DNA of 8,890 nt from an uncultured Collinsella sp. Its GTDB lineage: Bacteria > Actinomycetota > Coriobacteriia > Coriobacteriales > Coriobacteriaceae. A program made the translations under genes and the position numbers. Each line of letters starts with the position of its first letter. Position 1 is the stretch's first letter. This document shows positions 1 to 6,393 of the stretch, piece by piece. The notes beneath the pieces are model-generated. The model was not told the DNA's origin. It ran no database searches and was given only the letters and a program-made list of their open reading frames with translations. The stretch is taken from positions 1 through 8,890 of the forward strand of contig CABSZR010000047.1 in NCBI GenBank assembly GCA_902482185.1. Direction: 5' to 3'.

Positions 1-22
1 CCCCCTTTCCCGTGCCGGAGAA

Positions 23-1804
23 TTAGCGGCGCTCGAGGACCGCGACGGTCTCAACGTGTGCCTCGTCATCTCGGAAGTTATTCTCTCCCAGAGAATCAGG
101 CGTCATCGGCGTATACCCATTGGCTACACCGGGAATCTCTTCCCAGAAGAAGCGCACCGGGCACTTGAACGTCACGTTGGCAACCACGCGCTCTTTGCGC
201 GGGTTCTTGTCTGGCAAGATGTGCACCTCGCTCACGGCCTCATGAATGAGGTCGAAGCGCATCTGCTCGTCCGCACCTTCCAACAGCTCGGGGATGCGGT
301 CAAGCTCTTCCAGAAGCCTGCGCTCTCCGTCCATGCGCTTCTCGGCAGTGGTCATCTTAGCTTGCGCTTCCTCCAGTGCGTCGCTTAATCCGGCGTCGCG
401 GTCATATAGGTCGTCCAGACGCCTTTGCAGGTCGTTGAACTTGCGCTCGTAGCTCCTGTCGGCGGGGTCGAGCGAGTCAATCTGCGTCATGAGCATGCGC
501 ATACGCTTATCGTTCGCGGCCTTCTCGCCCTCTATGCGCTCAATATCTTCCTTCAGCTGCTCGATGTCCGTCGCATCGTCGATACGACGGCGCAGGGCAT
601 CCACGAACGCGTCTGAACGGGATGCAAGGCTCACGAGCTGTACGACCTCGGCATCCACGCACTCTTGCGGGTACTGACTTTTGAACGTGCAGCTGGCACC
701 ACGCGCTTTTGTGGTGTGCGGGCAATAATATGCCCACGTTGTCTTTCCCCGCGTGCCGTCCTTCTTGAGCTTCCCACGGTTGGGCTTCGACGACATCTTA
801 CGACCGCAGACCGGGCAGACGAGAAGCCCGTTGAGCATGTTCACGTGGCCGTCGTCGTGTGTCTTCATGTTCGGCTTGCGCGTGCCGACAAGGGCCTGAG
901 CCGCCGCCCATGTGGCGTCGTCGATTATCGCATCGTGCTGGCCGTCGTGCATCTCGTAGCCGTCGCTCTTGACCACGTGCGTCTCTCCGCGCGTGCCCTC
1001 TATCGTCTCGGTACGCCTGCGGCCATAGGCAATCTTTCCGATGTACACCGGGTTGGTAATCATGCGCTGTACCGTTCCGCTGGAGAACGTGTCCATGCGT
1101 GCGTTACCGCGCGGCTTCTTCTTGATTCCATGGTTGTTCAACCATGTGGCTATCGCCATCGACCCTTTGTTCTCGTACGCGTACATCTCGAAGATGCGGC
1201 GCACGACCTTCGCCTCGTCCTCATCGACCTCAAGCTCTTTGAATTTGTTGCCCTTATCGACAAGGCGATACCCGAAGGGCGCTTGCCCTCCGTTCCAGTA
1301 GCCTTTGCGCGCCTTCTCCTCGCGTCCGCTCATGGTCTGGGTGCGGATGTTGTCGCGCTCCATCTCGGCGAACACGGCGGCGATGGACAGCATCGCCTTG
1401 CCCATGGACGTACCAGAGTCGATGCCGTCCTTCACGCAGCACAGCTCCACGCCGTAGTCTTGGAGCGTCTGAAGGGAGTTCCACGTGTCGGCAGCGTTGC
1501 GCCCGAATCGTGACAGCTTGAATACGAGGACGTAGGCCGGGCGCTTGCTCGGCTGCGCCTTGATGATGTCATCCATCATCTGACGGAACTGCGGCCTGCC
1601 CTGCACGTTCTTTCCTGAAAAGCCGGCGTCAACGTACTCTCCGAGCACACGCATGTCGTGATTTTCGGCATATCTTGTCAGCTCGAAGCGCTGAGCGTCT
1701 ATCGACTCACCCTTCTCGACTTGCAGCTTGGTCGAGACGCGGATGTATAGGACGCAGGAGAGTGGATGGGCGACATCTGGCGTCTTGGGATTTTTCCGTG
1801 CCAT
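23..1804 (-). CDS. Large serine recombinase (site-specific integrase of a mobile element)
   Basis: A 593-residue protein with the architecture of large serine integrases, which join and excise mobile DNA by double-strand cleavage through a serine-DNA linkage. Visible parts: N-terminal resolvase domain (about 15-165) with the YIRVST motif, catalytic Ser24 next to Arg22, the FKLSRFGRN segment (95-103) and the AEMERDNIR helix (146-154); a recombinase domain (about 175-265) with PFGYRL and NPVYIGK; a zinc ribbon with Cys330, Cys333, Cys361 and Cys372; and a long charged coiled coil (about 408-510), the part that controls directionality in this family. Length is normal. The start is supported by a GGGAGGGGGTG ribosome site 5-7 bases upstream on the minus strand. 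It is last in a minus-strand operon, 45 bases after the 1850-2158 gene. The element end should be near, but no attachment core can be identified. The family call is firm; the specific target is unknown. Confidence 0.96.
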   Translation of the reverse strand: MARKNPKTPDVAHPLSCVLYIRVSTKLQVEKGESIDAQRFELTRYAENHDMRVLGEYVDAGFSGKNVQGRPQFRQMMDDIIKAQPSKRPAYVLVFKLSRFGRNAADTWNSLQTLQDYGVELCCVKDGIDSGTSMGKAMLSIAAVFAEMERDNIRTQTMSGREEKARKGYWNGGQAPFGYRLVDKGNKFKELEVDEDEAKVVRRIFEMYAYENKGSMAIATWLNNHGIKKKPRGNARMDTFSSGTVQRMITNPVYIGKIAYGRRRTETIEGTRGETHVVKSDGYEMHDGQHDAIIDDATWAAAQALVGTRKPNMKTHDDGHVNMLNGLLVCPVCGRKMSSKPNRGKLKKDGTRGKTTWAYYCPHTTKARGASCTFKSQYPQECVDAEVVQLVSLASRSDAFVDALRRRIDDATDIEQLKEDIERIEGEKAANDKRMRMLMTQIDSLDPADRSYERKFNDLQRRLDDLYDRDAGLSDALEEAQAKMTTAEKRMDGERRLLEELDRIPELLEGADEQMRFDLIHEAVSEVHILPDKNPRKERVVANVTFKCPVRFFWEEIPGVANGYTPMTPDSLGENNFRDDEAHVETVAVLERR

Positions 1805-1849
1805 AGGTTCACCCCCTCCCGTAATTCTCTACATGTGGAAACGCCCATG

Positions 1850-2158
1850 TCACTTCACCTTAAACGGCGCATCGTCGAAATATCCCGCATTGGTCGCAAA
1901 CTCAATCGCATACTCGCGCTTTATCGCCGCCTCCATCAAGATGCACAGTCGCTCCCAACTCGGATGTCCATCCTTACCGACCGGGTTCAAGAACACGTAC
2001 TCGGCATCCTCGCAATCGCCGAAATCACGCACGTCCTGAACCGAAACGACGCCGTACTTTTCGCCGTATGAGCGCCAGAACTCGTGTGCATATTCGTAAT
2101 TCGACGGGGTGGCGTCAGTCGGAAAGAACACGATTGCCGTCTTTTTCGTCTTGCTCAT
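1850..2158 (-). CDS. Small unknown protein in the integrase operon
   Basis: A 102-residue protein I do not recognise. The longest frame opens at 2200, but the ATG at 2158 (MSKTKKTAIVFF) is preferred because GGAGGAAACAAC sits just upstream, and the upstream Met has no such site. It begins with a lysine-rich stretch and a hydrophobic strand (TAIVFF), then an aromatic-rich middle (YEYAHEFWRSYGEKYG) and a C-terminal half containing WERLCILMEAAIKREYAIEF that looks helical. No signal peptide or transmembrane segment is seen, so it should be cytosolic. It lies 51 bases after the helix-turn-helix gene and 45 bases before the integrase gene, on the same strand, so all three are probably co-transcribed. 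That position makes a recombination accessory or directionality role possible, but this is inference from context only; it could equally be unrelated cargo. Confidence 0.8.
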   Translation of the reverse strand: MSKTKKTAIVFFPTDATPSNYEYAHEFWRSYGEKYGVVSVQDVRDFGDCEDAEYVFLNPVGKDGHPSWERLCILMEAAIKREYAIEFATNAGYFDDAPFKVK

Positions 2159-2209
2159 TGTTGTTTCCTCCATATCATGGTTATTTACTGAACACGTCAA
2201 ACGCTACCT

Positions 2210-2494
2210 CTACGTCTCTGGCGAAGCTTTGATAAGCGATTTCAGCTCATCGTTTTGACGGTCGAGCGTGTCGATGCACTCTTGCAAGTATTTATTTTCC
2301 TGTTCGAGGTCGTACACCTTGCGAATGAGGAAAATCAGAAACGGAGCCGGCTTGCGGTCTCCAATCTCCCAATGTTGCAGCGAGCGTATAGGGATTCCGA
2401 AATGCTCGCAGAACTCGGAGCGCTTCATACCGTACAGCTCGCGCATGTGTTTAAGCTCCTCGGCCGGAGTCATGCTGTCTGTGTTCTCATCCAT
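2210..2494 (-). CDS. Small helix-turn-helix DNA-binding protein
   Basis: A 94-residue protein with an XRE-like helix-turn-helix in its N-terminal two-thirds: an MRELYGMKRSEFCEHFGIP segment, then a recognition helix (IRSLQHWEIGDRKPAP). The pattern matches short Firmicute/actinobacterial HTH proteins that read 'FGIP.R.L..WE.G.R.P...L..LI'. The tail (YDLEQENKYLQECIDTLDRQNDEL) is predicted to be a coiled coil, fitting a dimer. The frame could begin at 2509, but the ATG at 2494 is chosen because GGGGGTGA lies five bases ahead of it, whereas the 2509 Met has only AT-rich sequence upstream. It heads the integrase operon and has a good promoter at 2519-2547. Repeated TGGGYG boxes around that promoter suggest autoregulation. 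Role (repressor of the integrase or accessory factor) is inferred. Confidence 0.88.
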   Translation of the reverse strand: MDENTDSMTPAEELKHMRELYGMKRSEFCEHFGIPIRSLQHWEIGDRKPAPFLIFLIRKVYDLEQENKYLQECIDTLDRQNDELKSLIKASPET

Positions 2495-2518
2495 TGAAAT
2501 CACCCCCATTATGTATAT

Positions 2519-2547
2519 ATTATGCGCCCAAACGTGTATTTTATCAA
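2519..2547 (-). promoter_or_regulatory. Promoter of the regulator-unknown-integrase operon
   Basis: On the minus strand TTGATA (plus positions 2542-2547) and CATAAT (2519-2524) are separated by exactly 17 bases, a good sigma-70-type pair. The predicted start near 2512 leaves a leader of about 18 bases before the ATG at 2494, holding the ribosome site. A TGGGCG box sits in the spacer, where a bound protein would block polymerase. Confidence 0.6.
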
Positions 2548-2592
2548 TAGCCTGTGGGTGTATATAGGCAATAATAGCGACCTATGGGCGCA
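2521..2592. promoter_or_regulatory. Three TGGGYGYA-like boxes, possible operators
   Basis: Three similar boxes surround the integrase-operon promoter: TGGGCGCA on the minus strand at 2523-2530, TGGGTGTA on the plus strand at 2555-2562, and TGGGCGCA on the plus strand at 2585-2592. The first and third form an exact 8-bp inverted repeat 54 bases apart. The first overlaps the promoter spacer and -10. The arrangement looks like a set of operator sites for one of the two nearby HTH proteins. No binding data are available, and short boxes can recur by chance. Confidence 0.4.
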
Positions 2593-2597
2593 CGAAA

Positions 2598-2627
2598 AAA
2601 GCCCGGCACCTATTCGTACCGGGCTTT
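2598..2627 (-). terminator. Rho-independent terminator of the XRE regulator gene
   Basis: Arms AAAGCCCGG (2598-2606) and CCGGGCTTT (2619-2627) pair perfectly over 9 bases around a 12-base loop. Read on the minus strand, the stem is followed by a run of six T, so it ends the transcript of the 2652-2990 gene, 25 bases after its stop. On the plus strand the tail is only TTTCAC. Confidence 0.85.
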
Positions 2628-2651
2628 CACAAGTCGAGGCCGTAAATCAAT

Positions 2652-2990
2652 TCAATCACCCACGTGCTTGTCCAGTGAAACCTTGAGAGCTTCGAGAGTA
2701 TCAATAATCACATAGAGCTGTTCCGTCGTGCATGAATCAAGCAGATTCTGTATGTGTTCCGACGCAACCGTCTTGGAAAATCGCGGGGTGTCGTAAAGCA
2801 GAGCATCCGTCTGCACCGAAAGAGCCTCCGCAATGTTTACGAGAACCGGAAGGCTCAGCTTGGTGTTCCCGGTCTCGATGTGGCTCATATGCGTTGCAGA
2901 AATGCCCACCTTCTCGGCAAGAGCCTCCTGCGACAGACCGCATGCCTTGCGATAGCGGCGTATGCGCTGTCCTATTTCGTAGTATTTCAT
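2652..2990 (-). CDS. XRE-family transcriptional regulator
   Basis: A 112-residue repressor-type protein. The XRE/Cro-CI domain covers about residues 5-62: IGQRIRRYRKACGLSQEAL, AEKVGISATHMSHIETG (the turn and recognition helix, about 26-41) and LSLPVLVNIAEALSV. The tail (about 80-108) is helical and leucine-rich and probably mediates dimerisation. The start at 2990 fits the usual short lead-in of the family, but the ribosome site is poor (GGCGG or AGAGG directly ahead), hinting at weak or regulated translation. It is transcribed away from the lipoprotein gene at 3191, whose promoter lies in the shared 200-base gap. TATGGGC-like boxes in that gap suggest it controls itself and the envelope genes. 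It ends at its own terminator. Confidence 0.93.
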   Translation of the reverse strand: MKYYEIGQRIRRYRKACGLSQEALAEKVGISATHMSHIETGNTKLSLPVLVNIAEALSVQTDALLYDTPRFSKTVASEHIQNLLDSCTTEQLYVIIDTLEALKVSLDKHVGD

Positions 2991-2998
2991 CCTCTAAC

Positions 2999-3067
2999 CG
3001 CCCATACAATTCATCTACTTTTGAATCGTATGGAGATTGTGTGTATAACTGAATATACTGTATGGGC
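2999..3067. promoter_or_regulatory. TATGGGC-type boxes in the divergent promoter region
   Basis: GCCCATAC at 3000-3007 and GTATGGGC at 3060-3067 form an exact 8-bp inverted repeat. A partial copy (GTATGG) lies at 3028-3033 inside the spacer of the plus-strand promoter. The 8-mer TATGGGCG at 2999-3006 (minus strand) also occurs at 2583-2590 near the integrase-operon promoter, so one regulator could bind both regions. This is inferred from sequence repetition only. Confidence 0.4.
3021..3049 (+). promoter_or_regulatory. Promoter of the envelope-protein genes
   Basis: TTGAAT (3021-3026) and TATAAC (3044-3049) are 17 bases apart, matching the sigma-70 consensus at 4 and 5 of 6 positions. A start near 3056 gives an untranslated leader of about 135 bases before the ATG at 3191. 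GTATGG lies in the spacer and GTATGGGC just past the start point. Confidence 0.6.
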
Positions 3068-3190
3068 TAAATTCTGCTCATATACTTCAGGTTTTCCCAT
3101 CCCGCGCGTATCATAGTGCCCGTCTGTAGAGCGCATCCTGACCGATGCGTCGAGAGGGAAGACGACTATTTGCGACATGGAGGTATCAAT

Positions 3191-4030
3191 ATGAAAAGAA
3201 GGGCGTTTTTCACCGCTGCGGCGGCATGCCTGCTCGCCGTCTCAATTTCGGGCTGCGGCAGCACAAATGGAAATGACAACGCAGGGGATTCCGCACGGTC
3301 TGAACCAGAAACGAATGAAGCCATACCGGCATCAACCGCTTTTGGACATAAAAGCGTTTGGATGCAGTACGGCGACGACCAAATCAGCAAAGACACGGGT
3401 GTCGAGCGCATACTTGTCTTCGACGGTAAGGGGAATGTTACCGTATACGACACGGAGGGCATTTGCCTGAATGGCGGAACATCCTATGAAGGCGTCACAT
3501 TCGGCGACCTCGACGGGTTGTCAGACGATGAAATCATCGACCTTGCAAAGGAAAAAGACCGCGAGCGGTTTGACGCCACAAAGCAGTCAGCCATCGACGA
3601 AACGAATGAAGACATAGAAAGCTTCGCCGGTATGCCCGACCATATCAAAAACGCAGAAGAGGGGCAGAAGGTCAATGAGGCGGCTGAGTACCAAGAGCCG
3701 AAGGCAGTGCCGTTTACGCTTAAACTTGAAACGGACGGCACGGGAAATAGCGCCGCATCAGAAACGCTCAGCTTCGAGCACCAGTCTCTGAACAGCTCGC
3801 ATTTCTACTCAGGCTCACATATCGGCAGCCATCCCGACAGATACGCGGACGAGGCGCTTTACAAGACCGAGCAAGTGGACATCAAGCTTTTTTCTCCAAC
3901 ATACTCTACCACCTCGATAGTTTACGACACGACATTCGGCGGTTACTCCGGCCTCGCCACCGTCGTGAACGAGGGGCACGCGGGCTTCACGTGGGACACC
4001 CCCGATACCGAAGGGATAGAGGTGGACTAG
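3191..4030 (+). CDS. Predicted secreted lipoprotein of unknown function
   Basis: A 279-residue protein with a clear lipoprotein signal: MKRR, a hydrophobic core, and lipobox ISGC with lipidated Cys22, so it should be anchored on the outer face of the membrane. The frame is open from 3116, but the ATG at 3191 is chosen because GGAGG stands seven bases upstream and the signal peptide begins there. After Cys22 comes a Gly/Asn/Ser-rich linker, then a domain (about 50-115) with RILVFDGKGNVTVYD. A charged helical middle follows (about 115-175; DDEIIDLAKEKDRERFDATKQ), then a Ser/Thr/Tyr-rich half (about 175-279) that looks mainly beta (SIVYDTTFGGYSGLATVVNEG). No enzyme motif is visible. It is the first gene after the divergent promoter and is followed by a strong hairpin. 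Envelope location is well supported; function unknown. Confidence 0.9.
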   Translation: MKRRAFFTAAAACLLAVSISGCGSTNGNDNAGDSARSEPETNEAIPASTAFGHKSVWMQYGDDQISKDTGVERILVFDGKGNVTVYDTEGICLNGGTSYEGVTFGDLDGLSDDEIIDLAKEKDRERFDATKQSAIDETNEDIESFAGMPDHIKNAEEGQKVNEAAEYQEPKAVPFTLKLETDGTGNSAASETLSFEHQSLNSSHFYSGSHIGSHPDRYADEALYKTEQVDIKLFSPTYSTTSIVYDTTFGGYSGLATVVNEGHAGFTWDTPDTEGIEVD

Positions 4031-4042
4031 GCAATCGATACG

Positions 4043-4081
4043 CACGGATATAGCCCGATTGCAGCTCGGGCTATATCCGTG
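4043..4081 (+). other. Perfect 16-bp hairpin between two envelope genes
   Basis: Arms 4043-4058 and 4066-4081 (CACGGATATAGCCCGA and its exact complement) enclose a seven-base loop. No T-run follows on either strand, so this is not a textbook terminator. It lies 12 bases after the lipoprotein stop and seven bases before the GAAAGGAG ribosome site of the next gene. It may slow polymerase, protect the upstream message from 3' decay, or modulate translation of the downstream gene. Confidence 0.75.
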
Positions 4082-4099
4082 AAATAGAAAGGAGCAAAC

Positions 4100-4888
4100 A
4101 TGGAGGAACAGGCAAGTTTGTTGCCAGGCGTTGCCACGGCGCACGATTTGATGCATAGGGTGGTTGCCCTTCAGCAACGCATCAACCAGCTCACCACTCA
4201 GTTTGCCACCAAGACGGAAAAGAAGACTAAAAGGCACCCTGTTCTCTATGCAATCGGGGGCTTCCTTATCGCGTTCACGCTCATAACGAGCACCCCATTG
4301 AGGGTGCTCACATTCCCTGTCACCATGCCGTTTTTCCCAATTGGGGGTATGGAGCTTCAGACGACGGTCTGGAACGTCGTGAACCTCATCGTCTCAGCTA
4401 TCATCGGTGCGATTCTATACAAGGTCATAGCGAAGACAGCGGACAAAAGCCGCTCCCAGATAAATGCCGCGATTGACCAAAGCAACCAACAAGTTGAAGC
4501 CAACAACCAGGCCCTAGCCCAGAGCATCGAGCAAACCAAGCAGGAGATTTTCGCCGTACAGCAGCAATGGGCTTCGCAGGTCGCCCCGTGGTACCCCATG
4601 GATTACGACAGCATCGAAGCCGTGGATTTCTTCCTTGCTGCCGTGCGCAACCATCGTGCCACCACCGTGCAGGAGATGGTCAACCTCTACGAGACCGAGA
4701 TGCACCAGCGCCGCATGGAAGCGGGCCAGCAGCAGATTCTCAACCAGCAGCGCATCGGCAACATGCTGCAAATAGGCAACCTGTTCATGCAGGGGCAGAT
4801 TCTCAATCAGGCTCAGCAGATTAACGCGAACACCGCCAGTGCGAGCGGCAACCTCGACTGGATGGCTCGCGCGATGGGAAAGCGCTAA
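4100..4888 (+). CDS. Two-helix membrane protein with Gln-rich coiled-coil tail
   Basis: A 262-residue protein starting after a good AAAGGAG site. The N-terminal 45 residues are soluble and helical. Two membrane segments follow at about 46-64 (HPVLYAIGGFLIAFTLI) and 90-110 (VWNVVNLIVSAIIGAILYKV), with a short Pro-rich link. Residues about 113-160 form a Gln/Asn-rich coiled coil. Residues 163-206 (APWYPMDYDS, AVDFFLAAVRNHRATTV, NLYETEMHQRRME) resemble, from memory, a conserved C-terminal segment of uncharacterised clostridial and coriobacterial membrane proteins; I cannot name the family. The last 55 residues are rich in Gln, Asn and Met. Both ends probably face the cytoplasm, since the loops after each helix are positive. 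It lies between two exported proteins, so a shared envelope role is likely but unproven. No catalytic motif is seen. Confidence 0.88.
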   Translation: MEEQASLLPGVATAHDLMHRVVALQQRINQLTTQFATKTEKKTKRHPVLYAIGGFLIAFTLITSTPLRVLTFPVTMPFFPIGGMELQTTVWNVVNLIVSAIIGAILYKVIAKTADKSRSQINAAIDQSNQQVEANNQALAQSIEQTKQEIFAVQQQWASQVAPWYPMDYDSIEAVDFFLAAVRNHRATTVQEMVNLYETEMHQRRMEAGQQQILNQQRIGNMLQIGNLFMQGQILNQAQQINANTASASGNLDWMARAMGKR

Positions 4889-4951
4889 GTAATGACGCGG
4901 TTGACATAACGAGGCAACTCGAAACCACCATGAAAGAAAAGGGGATGGATA

Positions 4952-6094
4952 ATGAACGGATTATCCCAGTGGGCGCGCTCGCATAAGCCCCAAGTCGCAG
5001 CGATAGCCGCTGCGATCGTTGTTGCGATCGTTGTTGCGATAGCCGTGGCAAGTGGGGCGTTCGCAACGTCCGAGCAACAACCAGAGCAGCAGGAGCCAAG
5101 AACTGTCGATGTGACCCTCAGCGTCACGGCCGACCACGGCTGGGACGAGAACTCCACGCCCGCCATCGCCCATATCGAGGGCAACGACGTGGACTTCTAC
5201 CACGCGGTGACCCCCGATGCCGAAGGCAACAAGGGCACCTCCACGGTCGAACTCGCCGAGGGCGACTACACCGTGAGCTTCGTCAGCCCCGTCAACTCCG
5301 ACGGTTCCGCCTTCGACATCTACGACACGGGCGCTCCCGTCGACATCACCGTCGACGCCGACGCGAAGACCGCGCCTGCCGTCAACTGCCCTATGGCGCA
5401 GATTCCCGCCGACAAGGTAACCGACGATATGCTCGAGGACATCGTCGACAAGACCAAGGACGCCATCAAGAACGGCGACGAGACCTTGAAGGGCGACGCG
5501 GGCACGGGCATCCTCGACAAGCTCGACGGCAACGTCGCCAAGAACCCGAACGCGAGCGACAAGACCAAGCAGGAGGCAACTGACGCCGACAAGGACGTCG
5601 ATGTCAACGACAAGCCTGCACAGACGACGCCGTCTGCCAAGAACGACAGCAACGCCAAGGCCGACAGCAACGCTGGTTCCCAGTCTTCCAGCAACGGTTC
5701 TTCGAACGCTGGCAATTCTGGTTCTGCTTCCAGCAAGCCTTCTCAGTCCAGCCAGCCTTCCAAGCCCGCCCATACGCACACTTGGGTGAACCATACGGCT
5801 ACCCGTGACGTCTGGGTGAGCAACTGGGTCGACGTGCCCGACTACGGCACCAAGCAGGTTGTCGTAGGCAACACCTTCATCTTCTCCGACGGCTATTCCA
5901 CTACCGATATCAACGCCGCCGAGGACCACGCCGCAGAACTGGCCATAGCTGGCAAGGACTGCGGTTATCAGACAAGGCCCATCTACGAGAACCAGACAGT
6001 TCAGATTGGTTCCCACAAGGAGGACCACGGCACCAACAAGACCGAAACCTACGTGGACTACGTGTATTGCAGTTCGTGTGGTGCTCGTCAGTAA
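4952..6094 (+). CDS. Membrane-anchored extracellular protein with Ser/Asn-rich stalk and His/Cys C-terminal domain
   Basis: A 380-residue protein with an AAGGGG ribosome site. One hydrophobic segment (13-35, Ala/Val/Ile-rich) follows a short basic lead and should act as an uncleaved anchor with the rest outside. Residues about 50-146 look like a beta-sandwich (DHGWDENSTPAIAHIEG, LAEGDYTVSFVSPVNSDGS), a pattern I associate with coriobacterial surface proteins. A charged helical part (about 150-220) and a Ser/Asn/Lys/Pro linker (about 221-271) form a stalk. The C-terminal domain (272-380) opens with HTHTW and ends with YCSSCGARQ. His274, His276, Cys373 and Cys376 could bind zinc; this ending recurs in many gut Gram-positive surface proteins. 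No LPXTG sorting signal is present. It is the third and last envelope gene, 63 bases after its neighbour. Function unknown. Confidence 0.9.
   Translation: MNGLSQWARSHKPQVAAIAAAIVVAIVVAIAVASGAFATSEQQPEQQEPRTVDVTLSVTADHGWDENSTPAIAHIEGNDVDFYHAVTPDAEGNKGTSTVELAEGDYTVSFVSPVNSDGSAFDIYDTGAPVDITVDADAKTAPAVNCPMAQIPADKVTDDMLEDIVDKTKDAIKNGDETLKGDAGTGILDKLDGNVAKNPNASDKTKQEATDADKDVDVNDKPAQTTPSAKNDSNAKADSNAGSQSSSNGSSNAGNSGSASSKPSQSSQPSKPAHTHTWVNHTATRDVWVSNWVDVPDYGTKQVVVGNTFIFSDGYSTTDINAAEDHAAELAIAGKDCGYQTRPIYENQTVQIGSHKEDHGTNKTETYVDYVYCSSCGARQ
5011..5040 (+). repeat. 12-bp tandem repeat coding the membrane anchor
   Basis: TGCGATCGTTGT occurs twice in tandem (5011-5022, 5023-5034) followed by a partial third copy. 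It encodes part of the Ala-Ile-Val-Val anchor helix. Unit gain or loss would change the helix length by four residues without breaking the frame. Confidence 0.8.
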
Positions 6095-6393
6095 TGGGTG
6101 GCATGACCATCAGTAACGACGAGACCATCACGGCACGTACTGTGTTCGGGCATAGCCCTCACAGACCCGCGCGCTCCCTTCGGTCGCGTGCAGGTGTCCG
6201 TTTCCCGAACAAGGGGAGCATCCGCATAACGGGTGTTCCCCCTTTATTTTTACGCGATTCTGATAACAACACGACCCCTTCGGTGAATAACGTACCGCGG
6301 CGCTGCCGCGGACCATCAAGGGAATCACAAACGAGGCTTGCTATCGTAAACACGACTCAACGAACGCAAGCCGACGGTTCCCAAACGACCTGA
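6094..6393 (+). CDS. Doubtful small reading frame running into the first terminator repeat
   Basis: An ATG overlaps the stop of the preceding gene (TAATG), opening a 99-codon frame beginning MGGMTISNDETITAR. From about residue 30 it is read from the terminator repeat (SRAGVRFPNKGS) and then through the hairpin, so a transcript would normally stop before the stop codon. There is no ribosome site, and only about 30 codons are independent of the repeat. It may be chance, or a remnant of a gene whose 3' end was replaced by the repeat, as at 6558-7334. Probably not a functional gene. Confidence 0.15.
   Translation: MGGMTISNDETITARTVFGHSPHRPARSLRSRAGVRFPNKGSIRITGVPPLFLRDSDNNTTPSVNNVPRRCRGPSRESQTRLAIVNTTQRTQADGSQTT
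6183..6242 (+). repeat. Terminator-carrying repeat, copy 1
   Basis: The first 26 bases (6183-6208, GTCGCGTGCAGGTGTCCG and on) are identical to 7175-7200, and similarity continues through the hairpin to 6241. The two copies are 992 bases apart in the same orientation. The box lies about 90 bases after the stop of the extracellular-protein gene. Confidence 0.9.
6213..6251 (+). terminator. Rho-independent terminator after the envelope genes
   Basis: An 11-bp stem (6213-6223 with 6231-6241), loop GCATAAC, with two G-U pairs, followed by a T-rich tail (TTTATTTTT). It should end the transcript of the envelope-protein genes. It is the 3' half of the terminator repeat. Confidence 0.85.

Noticed and set aside
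665..1513. Long plus-strand reading frame (282 codons) opposite the recombinase
   Set aside because: It is antisense to a clear serine recombinase and has no recognisable motif; a shadow of GC-rich coding.
1..1825. CCCCCT-CCCGT similarity at 1-13 and 1810-1820 as attachment sites
   Set aside because: The match is imperfect and the second occurrence is explained by the ribosome site of the recombinase.
4901..4906. Exact TTGACA as a promoter for the 4952 gene
   Set aside because: No -10-like sequence lies 16-18 bases downstream.
4930..4986. 18-codon leader peptide frame overlapping the start of the 4952 gene
   Set aside because: ATG present but no ribosome site and no attenuator-like structure; likely chance.
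4961..6028. Long minus-strand frame (355 codons) opposite the extracellular-protein gene
   Set aside because: Val/Gly/Leu-rich translation without motifs, caused by GAC/GCC-rich codons on the other strand.
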